Shown in pieces: positions 44,997-56,500 of a stretch of DNA of 64,000 nucleotides; position 1 is the first letter of the stretch, and the number at the start of each line of letters is the position of its first letter. The DNA is taken from positions 8,990,001-9,054,000 of the forward strand of contig NW_024881278.1 of NCBI RefSeq assembly GCF_018691265.1. Reading direction: 5' to 3'. The position numbers and the translations under genes were made by a program. The notes below the pieces were generated by a model. That model saw only the letters and a list, made by a program, of their open reading frames with translations, ran no database searches and was not told the origin of the DNA. The DNA comes from Tyto alba. Taxonomy: Eukaryota; Chordata; Aves; Strigiformes; Tytonidae.

Positions 44997-47933
44997 CTGG
45001 AACAGAAAATGTAATGAAAGCTGTGGAGATGGAATGAACACCTGACTATGTACAGGATCAGCTAGGGTTTCCTAGCTGAGTATTTACCATTTCTTAAAAT
45101 CCAACGCCCTTTTTTTTTTTTAATCAAGAATATCTGTTCTTGGTGACATGGTTTATACAACAAGGCACTTTGCTACTGTTTAGACCTCGGTTAACTGCAC
45201 ACACAACGGTGCAGCGTACAACTGCACGCGCAGCCCGGGCTCTGGCTGCCCAGTCCCAAGTGCCATTCCAGACACCTGAGGGTGCTGGGGCCGGCCAAAC
45301 TGCGCTGGCAGTTATGACACAGGATCCACGGGAGACCTGTGACCTCCTGGAGCAGCAGCTGTCGGGCAGGAGGGATGCCCTGGGGCATCCCAAACAACAC
45401 CGGACGCCTCTGTTAAGGCAACTGAATTGAACTCTATTCATCCTAATTCATTATACAGCGTCCATATTATTGCATACATATGGCATATCGTAATTTACCA
45501 TAGCATACCATCCTGATGAATGAAGAACACACTGGAATACTTCTACTCTCTCTCCAGATTTGTAACTATACATATATATTTTTATTTACATATATACAAA
45601 CAGTATATGTAGGGAGTCCAAATTTACGGCACATCACAGAAGCTACATGATTGTAGGCAGAGGGTTGATACTACCACATTAATCAGTTACAAACAAACTT
45701 CAGTGTTACAACTCAAAGGTTCATCACATACCAATTAAGCATTTTTGGCTTTGTGTAGAAGTTTTCCAGCAGCTGGAGGTGTGATGTGCTGGAACAGCCT
45801 TCCAACAAGGAAAGAAATACCAAGAAGGACCCTGTTCAGTTCTAAACAAACTTCAAAATTTTATAAATGGCACTATGTACTAGATGGTTGCCTGCAACTG
45901 CAGGAGGCTGGGCTTGATCTCTTAAAACTTTTCCTTCAGGCTACGTTCTAGACTTTTAAATGGTGAATTACTATTGCCTTTAAAAAATACAGATGCATAC
46001 ACATTTTATGCATATATGCATAAAAAAAAATTTAGAATTTCTCTCAGTGATTCCCTCTCGCTAATTTGAACAGGGGCTGCTGCCAAGTGTTGCTAACACC
46101 AACTCTGCTATCAATAAAAGAATAATAATGTTGGATGTTGATGCTCAAACGGTAGCATTTAGTTTCAGCTAGTTAAATCAATCACTTAAGAGACAAAAAA
46201 GTAAAAATTTCTTTCAAACTTCACATTGCAGTGGGATGATCAAATAGCTTGAAGCTATTTTTTAAAGCTGTATTCATGTTCCAGTTTTATATATTTCTAA
46301 AACCCGTTGCTAGGCTACAGCAACCTTTGTTACTTCCACATCTCTCAGCTAATACATTTCAGTAGCTTCTCTTACTTCTCTCTTAGGAAATTCTTTTAGG
46401 ATTTACATGAAGTTTCTGGAGTGGCTTTAAAGATGTTCCCTTTTCAGACAGCAGGTAATCAAAGCTGCAGCAAAAGAATTCTAATCATGTTCTAGCAATT
46501 TGGAGTGACAAAACCAATTTTTCTCTCTGTTAGTCCTTTCTGCTTCCCAGTACATGCCACTTTAGACAGCTTGTCCTGGATCTACAAAGCTGGAAAACAA
46601 GGCGAGCCATTCCTCCTGCCAAAGCATGGATTCCTTTTAAAAAAAAAAAAAAAACTAACTTATGGACCATTGCTGTCTGAGTTTTAAAATCAGCACTGAA
46701 GTAGTCTTTTAAAAGCCACTCTTTACATCGAGTACAAGAATGGGCTTGATGTGGAAATCCCTGAGGAAAAAGATATAATCTGTATGAAACAGGAGCTTGC
46801 CCAGGTGGACGGTCCTCTCTGGCTTTAAAATACACGAGTCTAGGCCTTTTCTTGTTTCACAAGTCAGGTCATCCTGCGAGAGGATCATCTCCACATTTGT
46901 ACCATGGGGCAATCTCCTGTGTAGCCCAACTGTGTGCAGTGCTTCCCTCTTTCCTGCTCAAAGATGACTCTCATGGTTGCAGCACTAGCTATTTTCTAGC
47001 AACCAAACACGGAGCACATTTTAGTGAAATCCAGCTAATAGTATCCTATGACCTCTTTATAGAAATCATGCATCTTTTGAGAAAGCCAAATATCAGTAAG
47101 TATGGAAATGAACATCTAAGAGGCTCAGTTAGTTATGTATTTCATACGTGTTCCCCAGCTGTACCCGAGTTATATGATGCACCCAGGCTTTGCTGACTGC
47201 ATTTGTTCTTATGCAAATCCGATGACAAATACCACCACTACCTTGATGTGCTGTGTATTAAATATGTGCTAGGAACTTGGAAAGCAATGTATTCCATAGG
47301 ACTGAGAAAATAACTTGTCTCTCTTTACAGAATCAAGCAAAAAGAAAGCCTTTCTGAAAAAGAGAGTACTGAGGAAAAAACAACGTGATAACCTCCCAGC
47401 CTGTGCTGAGACAAATGGCTCAGGAACCAGGTACAGTGCTGAGCCACCAACTGGAAAAACAGGTCAAGGAGTTGAGCTGTAGTGCCCCATTAGGGAGCTA
47501 TTCAAACCCAAAGTGCTACAAATAGTAAGGAAGAGTTCAGGGCATTAGGGTTTGACAAGTATTTCCTGCCTTCAAGGACCAAAAACCCCTTTGGTTTCAG
47601 TTGATTTCATGGCAAAGGAATTAAGAAATGCAGTAAAGAAGTTAATCAGATAATCTTATTTATATGTATTCCACATTTACGACAGTGAATTTACATTAAA
47701 ATAAATATTTTCAAATAATCGTAGAGATTTGGTTTTATCTGGTTTGTTCCATTCCAGAGTTGACTGCTAAGTCCCAGCCCTGGAAGGTCTCTAAATACAT
47801 ACTTACACCATGCTTACTCAAGATATTTTTTTTTAAGATGCATGGTACTTATGCATGTATCTGTGCTATCCTAAACAAGATCATCTTTCCAAATGGAGAA
47901 CAAAACAAAGGAAAGTTAAATAATGTAACTTAC
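44997..47933 (-). other. CFAP61: CFAP61 intron
   Basis: AT-rich intronic DNA. A CR1 3' end lies at about 45.74-45.96 kb. A GC-richer patch at 45190-45420 has open frames on both strands but no recognisable product. Confidence 0.7.
45735..45965 (+). mobile_element. CR1-like LINE 3' end fragment
   Basis: The text ctggaacagccttccaacaa, then about 100 nt later ggctgggcttgatctcttaa and ccttcaggctacgttctag, follows the order of the CR1 3' terminus (GGAACAGCCT..., GGTTGGACTTGATGACCT..., CCTTCCAGCCCTACGTTCTATGA). It is degraded and lacks a clear terminal octamer repeat. The open frame through it is not a gene. Confidence 0.6.
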
Positions 47934-48025
47934 ATCATCACACAGTGCAAGTTCTAAGTCTAAGCGGATGGGGACTTCTGGTTTGGAAATATGCAAGTAA
48001 TTATAACCTCCAGGAAGAACACCTC
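47934..48025 (-). CDS. CFAP61: CFAP61 exon
   Basis: 92-nt exon with acceptor TTTATGGCAG and donor GAT|GTAAGT. Two bases complete the Gly codon from the exon at 48536; 30 codons follow, including GVLPGGYNYLHISKPEVPIR. The LPGxYxYLHIxKP motif is conserved in CFAP61. It joins in phase 0 to the exon at 44996. Confidence 0.93.
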
Positions 48026-48535
48026 CTGCCATAAATGAAAATATGAGATGTATTAAATCATAAAAAAAGAAGGAAATAAAGTAACTGTTTGCCCTCCTTC
48101 TCCCACACTTTTTTGTTGCTGTTGTTTACTAAATGGCTCTAAAATGAAAATAAGGAACTTGTTTCGTTTTGGTGGACTTCACATTATAAATTTTTTTTTG
48201 GTACTCTTATACATGCCGGTGCAGTAGCCACACATTGAAAAATTCTGATTATAGTTTTATTGATCTTGAACTCAGAATAAAGACACTGAATTTCACTGGA
48301 AACACTCTGTATTTACGGCAATATAAATGAAAACACAACTTGGTCCGATTATTATCAAAAAACTACAGCATAAGCTTTTGTTGTAACTCACCTCTCTCCA
48401 CTGACTAGACAAGGAGCTTTGAGGACTTTACTGCCCTTAGATGGCACCTTAGGTGAGAGGGACCTACTCTTATTATATAACAGCAAAAACACCAAAGAGG
48501 GTGTGAAAGTATGACAGAAATCCATTTGGACATAC
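48026..48535 (-). other. CFAP61: CFAP61 short intron
   Basis: About 510 bp of AT-rich noncoding sequence with a GTATGT donor and GGCAG acceptor on the minus strand. Nothing else is seen. Confidence 0.85.
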
Positions 48536-48863
48536 CTTTAATTTTACACCCTTTGTACATGGGGATGAGTCTATCTGTGCCTGCTGGTGGCTTCGAAAAG
48601 GGCTTAGAGGTTGGATCAAAGAGATGCAGCATAGACACAGCAAGCTCAAAGCCAATCTCTTTGGAGTTGAAGTTGCTGTGTGTCCATTCATCTATGTAGT
48701 ATCTCCTGGAGTACTTCGTTAAAGGGCCTGCAGCCCTGATACTGGCATCGTTAGTACAGAACTCGGTATCGATCACAAGCCTTCCATCAAAAACAAGGCA
48801 AGCATCATTAATTGCCTTAAAGGTTTCATAATCCACTGTCCTGCAGGCAAAGCTAAAAAAGGC
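48536..48863 (-). CDS. CFAP61: CFAP61 exon, redox-like domain end
   Basis: 328-nt exon, the longest CFAP61 exon here. Acceptor TTTCATTAG, donor AAAG|GTATGT. Encodes AFFSFACRTVDYETFKAIND, then ACLVFDGRLVIDTEFCTNDA, IRAAGPLTKYSRRYY, NSKEIGFELAVSMLHLFDP and LIPMYKGCKIKG. The VFDGRLVIDxxFxTND..IRAAGxLTK block resembles the last strand and helix of FAD/NAD(P)-binding oxidoreductase-like folds (an asset-listing TNDxxIRAAG signature), which CFAP61 carries in apparently structural rather than catalytic form. Phases are consistent on both sides. Confidence 0.95.
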
Positions 48864-51800
48864 CTAATGAAAAAAAAAAAAGAGATATAAATAAGTGTTG
48901 GTTATTATATATTAGTTACTGGCTAATTTAATAAATCAAAAGCTACACTTCATTCTGAACGGTGTTTTAAAAAACAAGAACACGAAATAACCTGTGATTT
49001 TGTATACACATATAAATCCTTCTAATCCAGTATTTACAGCTACTAAAATTAAAACAAAGACAGCAGAGAGGAGAATTACTAGATTCATCTACTTCTGGAT
49101 ATTAGATGGGTTTTATTTTAAAAATTCCACTATTAACAACGTCACATCGCCTGAGTGGATATGCATATTTTCTGTGTCAGTATGAGCATGTGAAATACAA
49201 ATGAACCCCTTAGGAAGTTGGTTTTCTTCTTTCAAATGCTCAAGCCAAACTGAAAAACTAAGAAAAGTGCAATGTACTTTGCATTTTAGCAGGGTATCTG
49301 TATATTACAAATATTTTTCCAACTGTTGTGCCTGTTTACCAACAAACTACGTTACTATGGCTACCAGCACAGGGATAGTCAATGAAATGGAAAGATGGGA
49401 AACTGAAATTGTTCAGAGGAAATGTCATCCTCATTCAAATTACAGCAGCAGAATTTAAGCCAGTGGAAGCTGTGGAGTCCAAGAAGTTTGTGAGAGGTAC
49501 AAAAGGACTGAATATTTGCATGAAAAGGAAAGCATTCAGCTTTATTACACTTGATAGAGATGTCTGTTTTGGAAGGCATATCCAAACTCTGTCAGGACTG
49601 AAACACATCTCTATTCCAGGTAACACTTGCTTTAGGAGGCAGACTAATCTGCACCTCCCTAGGGCTGGGGACTACCGTGCCTGCAGCGGCTGGAGCTGGC
49701 GGCTCTCGGAGACAGGGCACAGCTCTCCATGGGCATCCCATCCATCTCGATCGTCCAGGTCAGCCCCGAGGAGGCTGTGTCTAAGGAAAGGTCTTGGTGC
49801 ATTGGGCAGTTGGTTACTGAATCTGGTAACGAGCACGGCAGACACCTATTCACTACGCTTTGGTTTGTGGGACTGAAAAAAGATGTGACTCCTGTTCTTT
49901 GAAAACTGCCTGTGCTGTCTTACGGCTCCTTATAGAACTGGTCCTGAGGTAGGGATTTATCTTGGGACCAGCATCTACTGAAGCCCTGAGCTCATCTTCC
50001 CCACAAGAAGATGTCAGGGGCGTTGAAAGAAAATCACCCTAAATCCTTAAATTCTTCCTCTGAGCCTCAAAGAAAAAAGCGAGGGATAACTGCTTCTTTC
50101 ATCTTCTTGTGGCACCTGCACAGTCCCTCTCCTGGGACACGAGGAAGCAGATCAGACCTTGTCTCCCCCAAACAGAAGTGGAAACAGCAGCACCGCGACA
50201 AGCGCTGCAAAGCAGGCGGTGCTGGAAGCAGCCACCGATGCGTCCTCCGCGTTCAGCATCGGTGTGGAACAGATGTGCACACAGCACGTCATGAAAAATG
50301 TGTTGGATGCCTGAAGTGCCGCTTTGAAATCCAGCGCAGCACGAGAGCGAGGACTGCAGGGTCCCGCCACAGCCCTCGCCTTTTGTCTGCACGCTCCGCA
50401 CAAGCTCTGCGCATTGATTAGCAGAGAGGAGCTTTCAAATCGATTCAGAAGCATGCACGTCTGACATTTCTCTTGATATGTGTCTCATCTGGTTTTCTAC
50501 ATTGCCTAAAAGTAACTTTAAAGAGGCAAAAGCCCATCTGAAGCCTGGAACCAAAACTGTGCTCACTAAGGACAAAAGTGCCTATTCAGATGAGCTGAGG
50601 AGAGAGGCGCAGGGGGAAGGTAAAACCTCCGTCACCTGGAGGCATCTCAGTTCTGAAACATGAGAAATGAGGAGCGGGTGAGCAAGGCTGGGTCACTCCA
50701 GCTTGGAACCAGGGGGCACAGGCACCAAACACTCCCTGCCCCAGGCTCTCACCTCTGTCAGAAGCGGGAGAAGCTACAACTACAAGCAACGTCTTCACAC
50801 TTGTCTCTTACAAAAGATAAACGGAAAGCTGGCAGAACAGAAGTCCCCAAAATAGCGCAAAACATGAGTGCACACTGGACTATGAGGGTTAAAAGTAGTT
50901 ACGATGACAAGGTTGAGCGATGTTTTAAACAAGATCATGGCCTGCAAAAGGTACAGATGAAGACTGACTGTCTCATTGCTACAATATAGTTTGTGAAGCT
51001 CCAGAGCCTTTATAAAGAGCTTTCCCTTTCATCAGTGCCCTCAGCTTTTAAAATAATTAGATGACAAGTTGAATGTTGCTGCCCACCATCAAGAAATATT
51101 ACTGTACAGTCCGAGGAAAGGGCAAAAAATCATCAGACAAGCACGTGTTATCTTGCTGCCTTCATCTCAAACAGTCCGAGACATAACTGTACCAGGGCAA
51201 ACCAGCATCAGTAACATGTCCTTCCCTTAGTGTCCGCCTCAGGGAGGACACGGTTGTGACCTGGGTAAAGGTATTACCCAATTATACCACCAAAGAGCCT
51301 TCCTGTGGACTAAGGGCAAGCGTCAGATGCTCACAACTGGCTGGATGAGCCAGCCAGAAGAAAAGGCACAGGAGAGGGAAGCAAAGGGAGCTGGAAATTT
51401 TAGCAGCAGTGGGACAGCAGAGATGCGGCAGCAGAGGAGCCAGAGCCTCTGGGCTTGCTCGTATATAAAACAAGTAACGAACTACACACAGTTAAGGGCG
51501 TTCTAACCATCTAGTAGATCCAAAATCAGGGGAACTCTGGCTGTGAGGGCAAGGGGACCACACAGCCCCACGTCCTGCCGGCTGACAGGCAGGATGGTGA
51601 CACCGGAGGGGAGGGGAGGGGACGGCTGCAACCTCCAGGCTGGGAGCCATCTGTCAGCCCGGGAGGGGAGGGAGGGAGGCTGCCGCTTTAGGGAAAGAGG
51701 AGATTTTCTCCCGTTGTTTTTATCCTGCAGGACTCAACAAATTAAGCCCCCAAGAACTGCCAATCAACAGTTGATATTGGCTCAAATCCCAAAAGGCCGA

Positions 51801-53217
51801 GAGCTGCTGCAGTGCCGATTCCTGCACAGCCTGCTCCCTTGCGAACGCAGCTGCCTTCCTGGCGGAGGCTGCTCTCCGGAGCCCGTCCTCTCAGGCAGCT
51901 AAAAGCAGATACAGGAGCCCTGCAAGACAGCTGAACCCGTTTTGGAGAATAAAAAGCCCCTGACATCACAAGCAATTGTGTGTCTCTCATCTTAGAGGCT
52001 GGCTAAGAGAGACTTCGAGAGGGAAGAACCATGGCTGGAGGGAGGACGGGCACGGGGCACAAAAGGGCAAGAGAAACAAAGCACATGGAAAGGGGGTCTT
52101 GAAGGAACGGCACAGGGCGCACAGGCAAGGTGATGGGGAAAAGAGGGAGGGCTGATGGGGAGGTGGTGAATGGATATTAAGTTACAGGAACAAGAAACAC
52201 ACTGAGATCTCTGGAGAAGAAGGATAAAAATAGAAGGATTTCAGGGAAAGAGGAGAGAAACTGAAGGGCTGTCTAAGAGGAGAGAATAGAAGGAACATCA
52301 CTGGTGATATGGAGACCAAAGTCAGGAGACTGCTAGAGGATGAAAGTGATGCCAGCTCTTCACCTCCATCAGGAAGGGCTTAACAATCCATGTGTTAAGA
52401 AGAAAAGGTTAGCAAAAGCCAATGATTTCGAGCTTTCCAGTGCAGGGGAGCCAGCAGGGACCACCAACCCCTGGGCTGCTCTCCAGGGGAGGCACACAAC
52501 TCTTCCTTTCCAGAATTACAAGACTTGCTGCGCAAAGCAGCGTGCACACAGTGCGTGTGTCAAGAGGGCCATACGGCTTCCTATGGATGCACGTGTTGAA
52601 GTGACTCTACCAGAAGGTGCTCACTCTCGTGGCTTAGCTCAATAAAGAAAAACGGAACTGTTCTGCCCTTAGGAAAGGCTAAAACCTGTCCTGGATCTCA
52701 CAGTGGGGCCATACTTGTGACTGTGCGTATGAATGTCTTAGATAAGATATTGATATTGTAGATGAAGAAAAATGCAGTCATTAATGCAGAGGGAGAAAAA
52801 TCTGTTTCAAATATATTTTCATTAAGTTACATAGTAGGCCTCTCTATCCTAACATTTTTGGTTTCTGCTATGACTTAATCACATGCACATAGCTATAGAC
52901 AGGAGTCACTGTACGCATTTAAATAATAAAAGGATTTCTAGAATTATTTAGAAAATGAATTAAAAGTATTTGTCACTCAGCAGTGAACAACTATTTGTGA
53001 GTCAGGTGACTTTAATACATTTTAATCTAAATCAGTCAGGGCATGAACAATGGGTCTATTTGGATTTTTTAAAAACCAGTCCTTTAGACAAACAAGTGAA
53101 TGTTCAATCTTCTCGAGACAATGAGAAAATAGATAAACCAACGAGGGACTATCTAAATTTGATGGTCTTTGTCTTAAAAAACAGACTGAAGGAAATACAG
53201 TGAAAGCATATACTTAC
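48864..53217 (-). other. CFAP61: CFAP61 intron
   Basis: 4.35 kb between phase-0 borders. Mostly AT-balanced, with GC-richer patches near 49650-49860, 50100-50400 and 51540-51700. The last contains two G-quadruplex motifs. No further exon is needed or recognised. Confidence 0.75.
51605..51679 (+). other. Pair of G-quadruplex-type motifs
   Basis: GGAGGGGAGGGGAGGGGACGG at about 51605 and GGGAGGGGAGGGAGGGAGG at about 51661 each have four G-runs with single-base loops, the most stable G4 pattern. They lie on the non-template-like plus strand within a CFAP61 intron. Confidence 0.7.
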
Positions 53218-53510
53218 CGAACACTGCAATTTAAATGGTTTTGTATCAGTAGTGAAAGCAGCACATGTGATAGGGTCTGGGTCGTCGCCTTCGTTCCACT
53301 GTGCCAGGATACTGTCATAATAAACAGACACGCCAGCCTTTGACAGAGCCTCCTGAACAGCGCTTTCGATTTCGCTGTTGTTAAGGCAAGTAACATTTGA
53401 GCTGAGTGGAGGCTGTACGAGATGTATGCGAGAACCATTAATTCCAAGAGATAAGAGGGTTTCTACCGTGGTGTAAATGTCAATTGTATTCCCATAGACA
53501 ATGACGTTCC
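53218..53510 (-). CDS. CFAP61: CFAP61 exon, Rossmann-like segment
   Basis: 293-nt exon. Acceptor TTTTTTCCCTTAG, donor TCG|GTAAGT. Two bases complete a Gly codon; the frame then reads NVIVYGNTIDIYTTVETLLS, LGINGSRIHLVQPPLSSN, SAVQEALSKAGVSVYYDSIL and QWNEGDDPDPITCAAFTTDT. The NVIVYGNTIDTY block is the second beta-alpha-beta of the nucleotide-binding-like fold. The classic GxGxxG is replaced by YGNTID, so cofactor binding is uncertain. This is the clearest CFAP61 signature in the window. Confidence 0.95.
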
Positions 53511-56500
53511 CTAAGGGAAAAAAAAAAAAGGGGGAAAATTTCTAAGACGTACAATGAAAACCTTATTAGTATAACTCAGATGATAATAACACGAAATTGC
53601 TCTCTTTGACCCTCTTATTTCTCTGATGCTATGAAGCAAACAATGTTACCTAGCAACAGTAGCTAAGATAATTTAGTGAAGAATCTGTTCAAAACATCCC
53701 ACAAAGTAGGCAAGTACTTAACATAGAAGTATGACATTCATTCTGACCTGATAATTTGAAATTACATTGATTGAAAATCCTCTAGGGGGAAAAAAACCCA
53801 CCCGTTTTTATTTTGTTCTCCCCTCCCTTCACGATTTTTTTAATACAAAGGACTTATTTGGGCGGGGTGGGGGGAAACAGTAGAAAATTCAATACATCAT
53901 GTAGAAAAATACCCCCGCGAACTATGGAAAGACCAAGTTAGAGAAAACAAGCCATTGTGCAATACGGGAGGTCACCAGTGCTGCCGCTTCCTTCCGCACA
54001 AGCCTAATCTGCAGACAATGGAGCCGGCCCTGCAGCCGTACCCCGGTGCCTGCTGGCTCCCACGCGGGGGTTCTCCTGCCCCAACTGCCCCGCCGAGGGG
54101 CACGGCCGGCCGGGGGGCAGCGGGGGGCTCCGCTCTGCTCCCTGAAGACAGCTGCCTCCCCTCCTGCGCACGTCGGAGAACGCCCCAAACTGAAATCCCT
54201 CAAGGACGTGCTCCCAGGCAGCCGGCCTCCTGCCCTGCATGCTGCCTAGAAATCAGCTGGCTTGAGACAGACATTTCTGATCAGCTGTAAAAACACCGCT
54301 CGGCTATTGCTGCTCCTTCCGCAGCGCGCTGCCTCCAGAGGAGAAACCGCTATTTAAACCAGCTCCATCTTTCCACTCGCTGGGTGAAGGGAGCTCCGAT
54401 TCAATTCCCCATCTCCCACCTTCCCGGGGAGCGCCCTTAACCACAAAGCTGCAGGCAACATGGTCAGAACTTGCAAGTCCTCTTACTGAACTGGTGCCAC
54501 TTCCAACTGCGTAGTTGGAGCCGAGAGCGAATACATGAGGATGGGAGGCAGGCAGGTTCTGCATGAACGCCGTGTGACTCTCCAGCCTAATGGCTGAAGC
54601 CCTCCTGGCAAAGAGGGAGGCAGAGCTGGGACGCGTTGGAGCATCTGCGTGTTTTATCTAAGTATGGCTTAATTCAAAGCACAAACATTCCTCTGAGCGG
54701 GGACCAAAGCGTGCTCCTCTCCTGCCTCCCTGCTCCAGAAGAGGAACCCTTCTCCTGCTCCGTGACCCACTAAGTCTTCAAGGAATCCATGCAAGATGGC
54801 ACAGCTCTCACAGGACAGACTGGGAAGTCCTTTCCCGGGGGCTAAGGACCTGTTGCTATGAGGACCATGGCCAGGCTGCTGCCCCAGCAAAGGAGGGCTG
54901 TGTTCCATGGCCCCGGCAGCCGGCCCAAGCAGTGAGGCCGAGGAGGATGGACGTGAAGTCTGATGGGTGTTTCGGTACACCAAGAATCTGATCTTGCACA
55001 AGGATGCATCAAATGCACATTCCCAGTACATTTAATCTCCCATACCTGGGAAGCACTGATGGTCAGCAGGTGTTTTTATTGCTTTCTGGGAAATCCTTGG
55101 CAGAAATAGGAAATAACTGAGCCTACATGTAAACATCCTTGCAAGAGAGGACATCCCAGCACGGAGCTTGGAGAAAGGAAACTGCAGAAAAGCTAACACC
55201 CCCGAGAGTTGCTTTTCCAGGTAACGTGTGTTAACCAGAAGAAATCCAGTGCACAAATCCCACGCCATCCTGGGCTTGTCCAGCCTCAGACTGAAGCTGA
55301 GGGATCACAGAGGGGATATAGGGCCTCATATGAGAAGACTGATGCTATGGCAGAAGCTCCTCTACAAGCTGTACGAAAATAACTTGCAGTCTGGCATTGA
55401 AGAAAAAGCGTACGCTGGAATGTACTAAAGAAAAACCAGTGTTGAAACATATGAGGTGTTTCACGAATGGCCTTTAATTGACATAAACAGCAGCTGGCAC
55501 AGGCTCCCCACAGATACACAGCAGTAACTGCAATCAGAATTTGGACAAAGAGCAGACTCACCTACCTAACTGGTATCATCCTGACTTTTGGCAGCATTTG
55601 TTTTCCTACATGGCACTGCAGTAAGCAGTGGCGAGCAGGTAAGTCCATGCCTCATGCAACCAACATGCACGTTTATCTCAGCATTGGCATTTATGTCTCA
55701 CTACAAGTGATAGCATCCCCTACAACCTAAATTTTATTATTTCATAGGCTAAACTAATTTCACTGGAACCATGTTTTACTGCATGAGACAGAGCAATACT
55801 AAACAGAACATTCAAAGCCCCAGCTCCCAAGAATATTAATGATAAAAATTGTTAACAGATGTTCTATTATTCCCCTTTGACTACAAGGTTATTTTATTTG
55901 TCCGTAGCAGTTTGGCTACTTGTAGCTGACAAATAAACGTATCTCTTCATAACTGTCAGAGGAAAGAACTGCCCCGTGATTATACATGCTCAGAAGTGAT
56001 GGAAAGCATATTTTAACTTTCACATCAATGACCAGTGGGGCAGAACAATTTTACCTGCAAACGTATTCATCTGAAATCATAAGGAAGAGATCTTACTACT
56101 TTCATAAATACAATACAGAATAGATATAATGTGTGATAATGGGAATTCTGTCCAATGTGTACATTGCTAAGCTGACTTTCCAAGCTCATGCCTGCCAGGA
56201 CGCCTAGCTGTAGGCAGTACTGCCCTCATGAGAGACCCAAAAAAGAAGGAAGATGTAAGACTGATCCATTTTTTTCACTGCTGCAGTAGGGTGTAATGCA
56301 AGAAGTAAACAAGCAGCACTAGTGGTGAAATACAAACTTTGATCTGTTCACTTTTAGCAATTTAATGTGCTAATAGTTCAGGTAAGAACGTGACACATGG
56401 ATGCTGACAGCCTCATATTGCATTTACACATTTTCAATTAGCAAGGGGTGAAAACCATAAGCAGCTCAAGAGGATGCTGTGGCTGGGAAAGGGGAATGAG

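Noticed and set aside
53440..53475. Possible one-base frameshift in the CFAP61 exon at a T-run
   Set aside because: On rechecking, a 293-nt exon keeps the frame through TTVETLLSLG and both splice phases fit, so there is no break.
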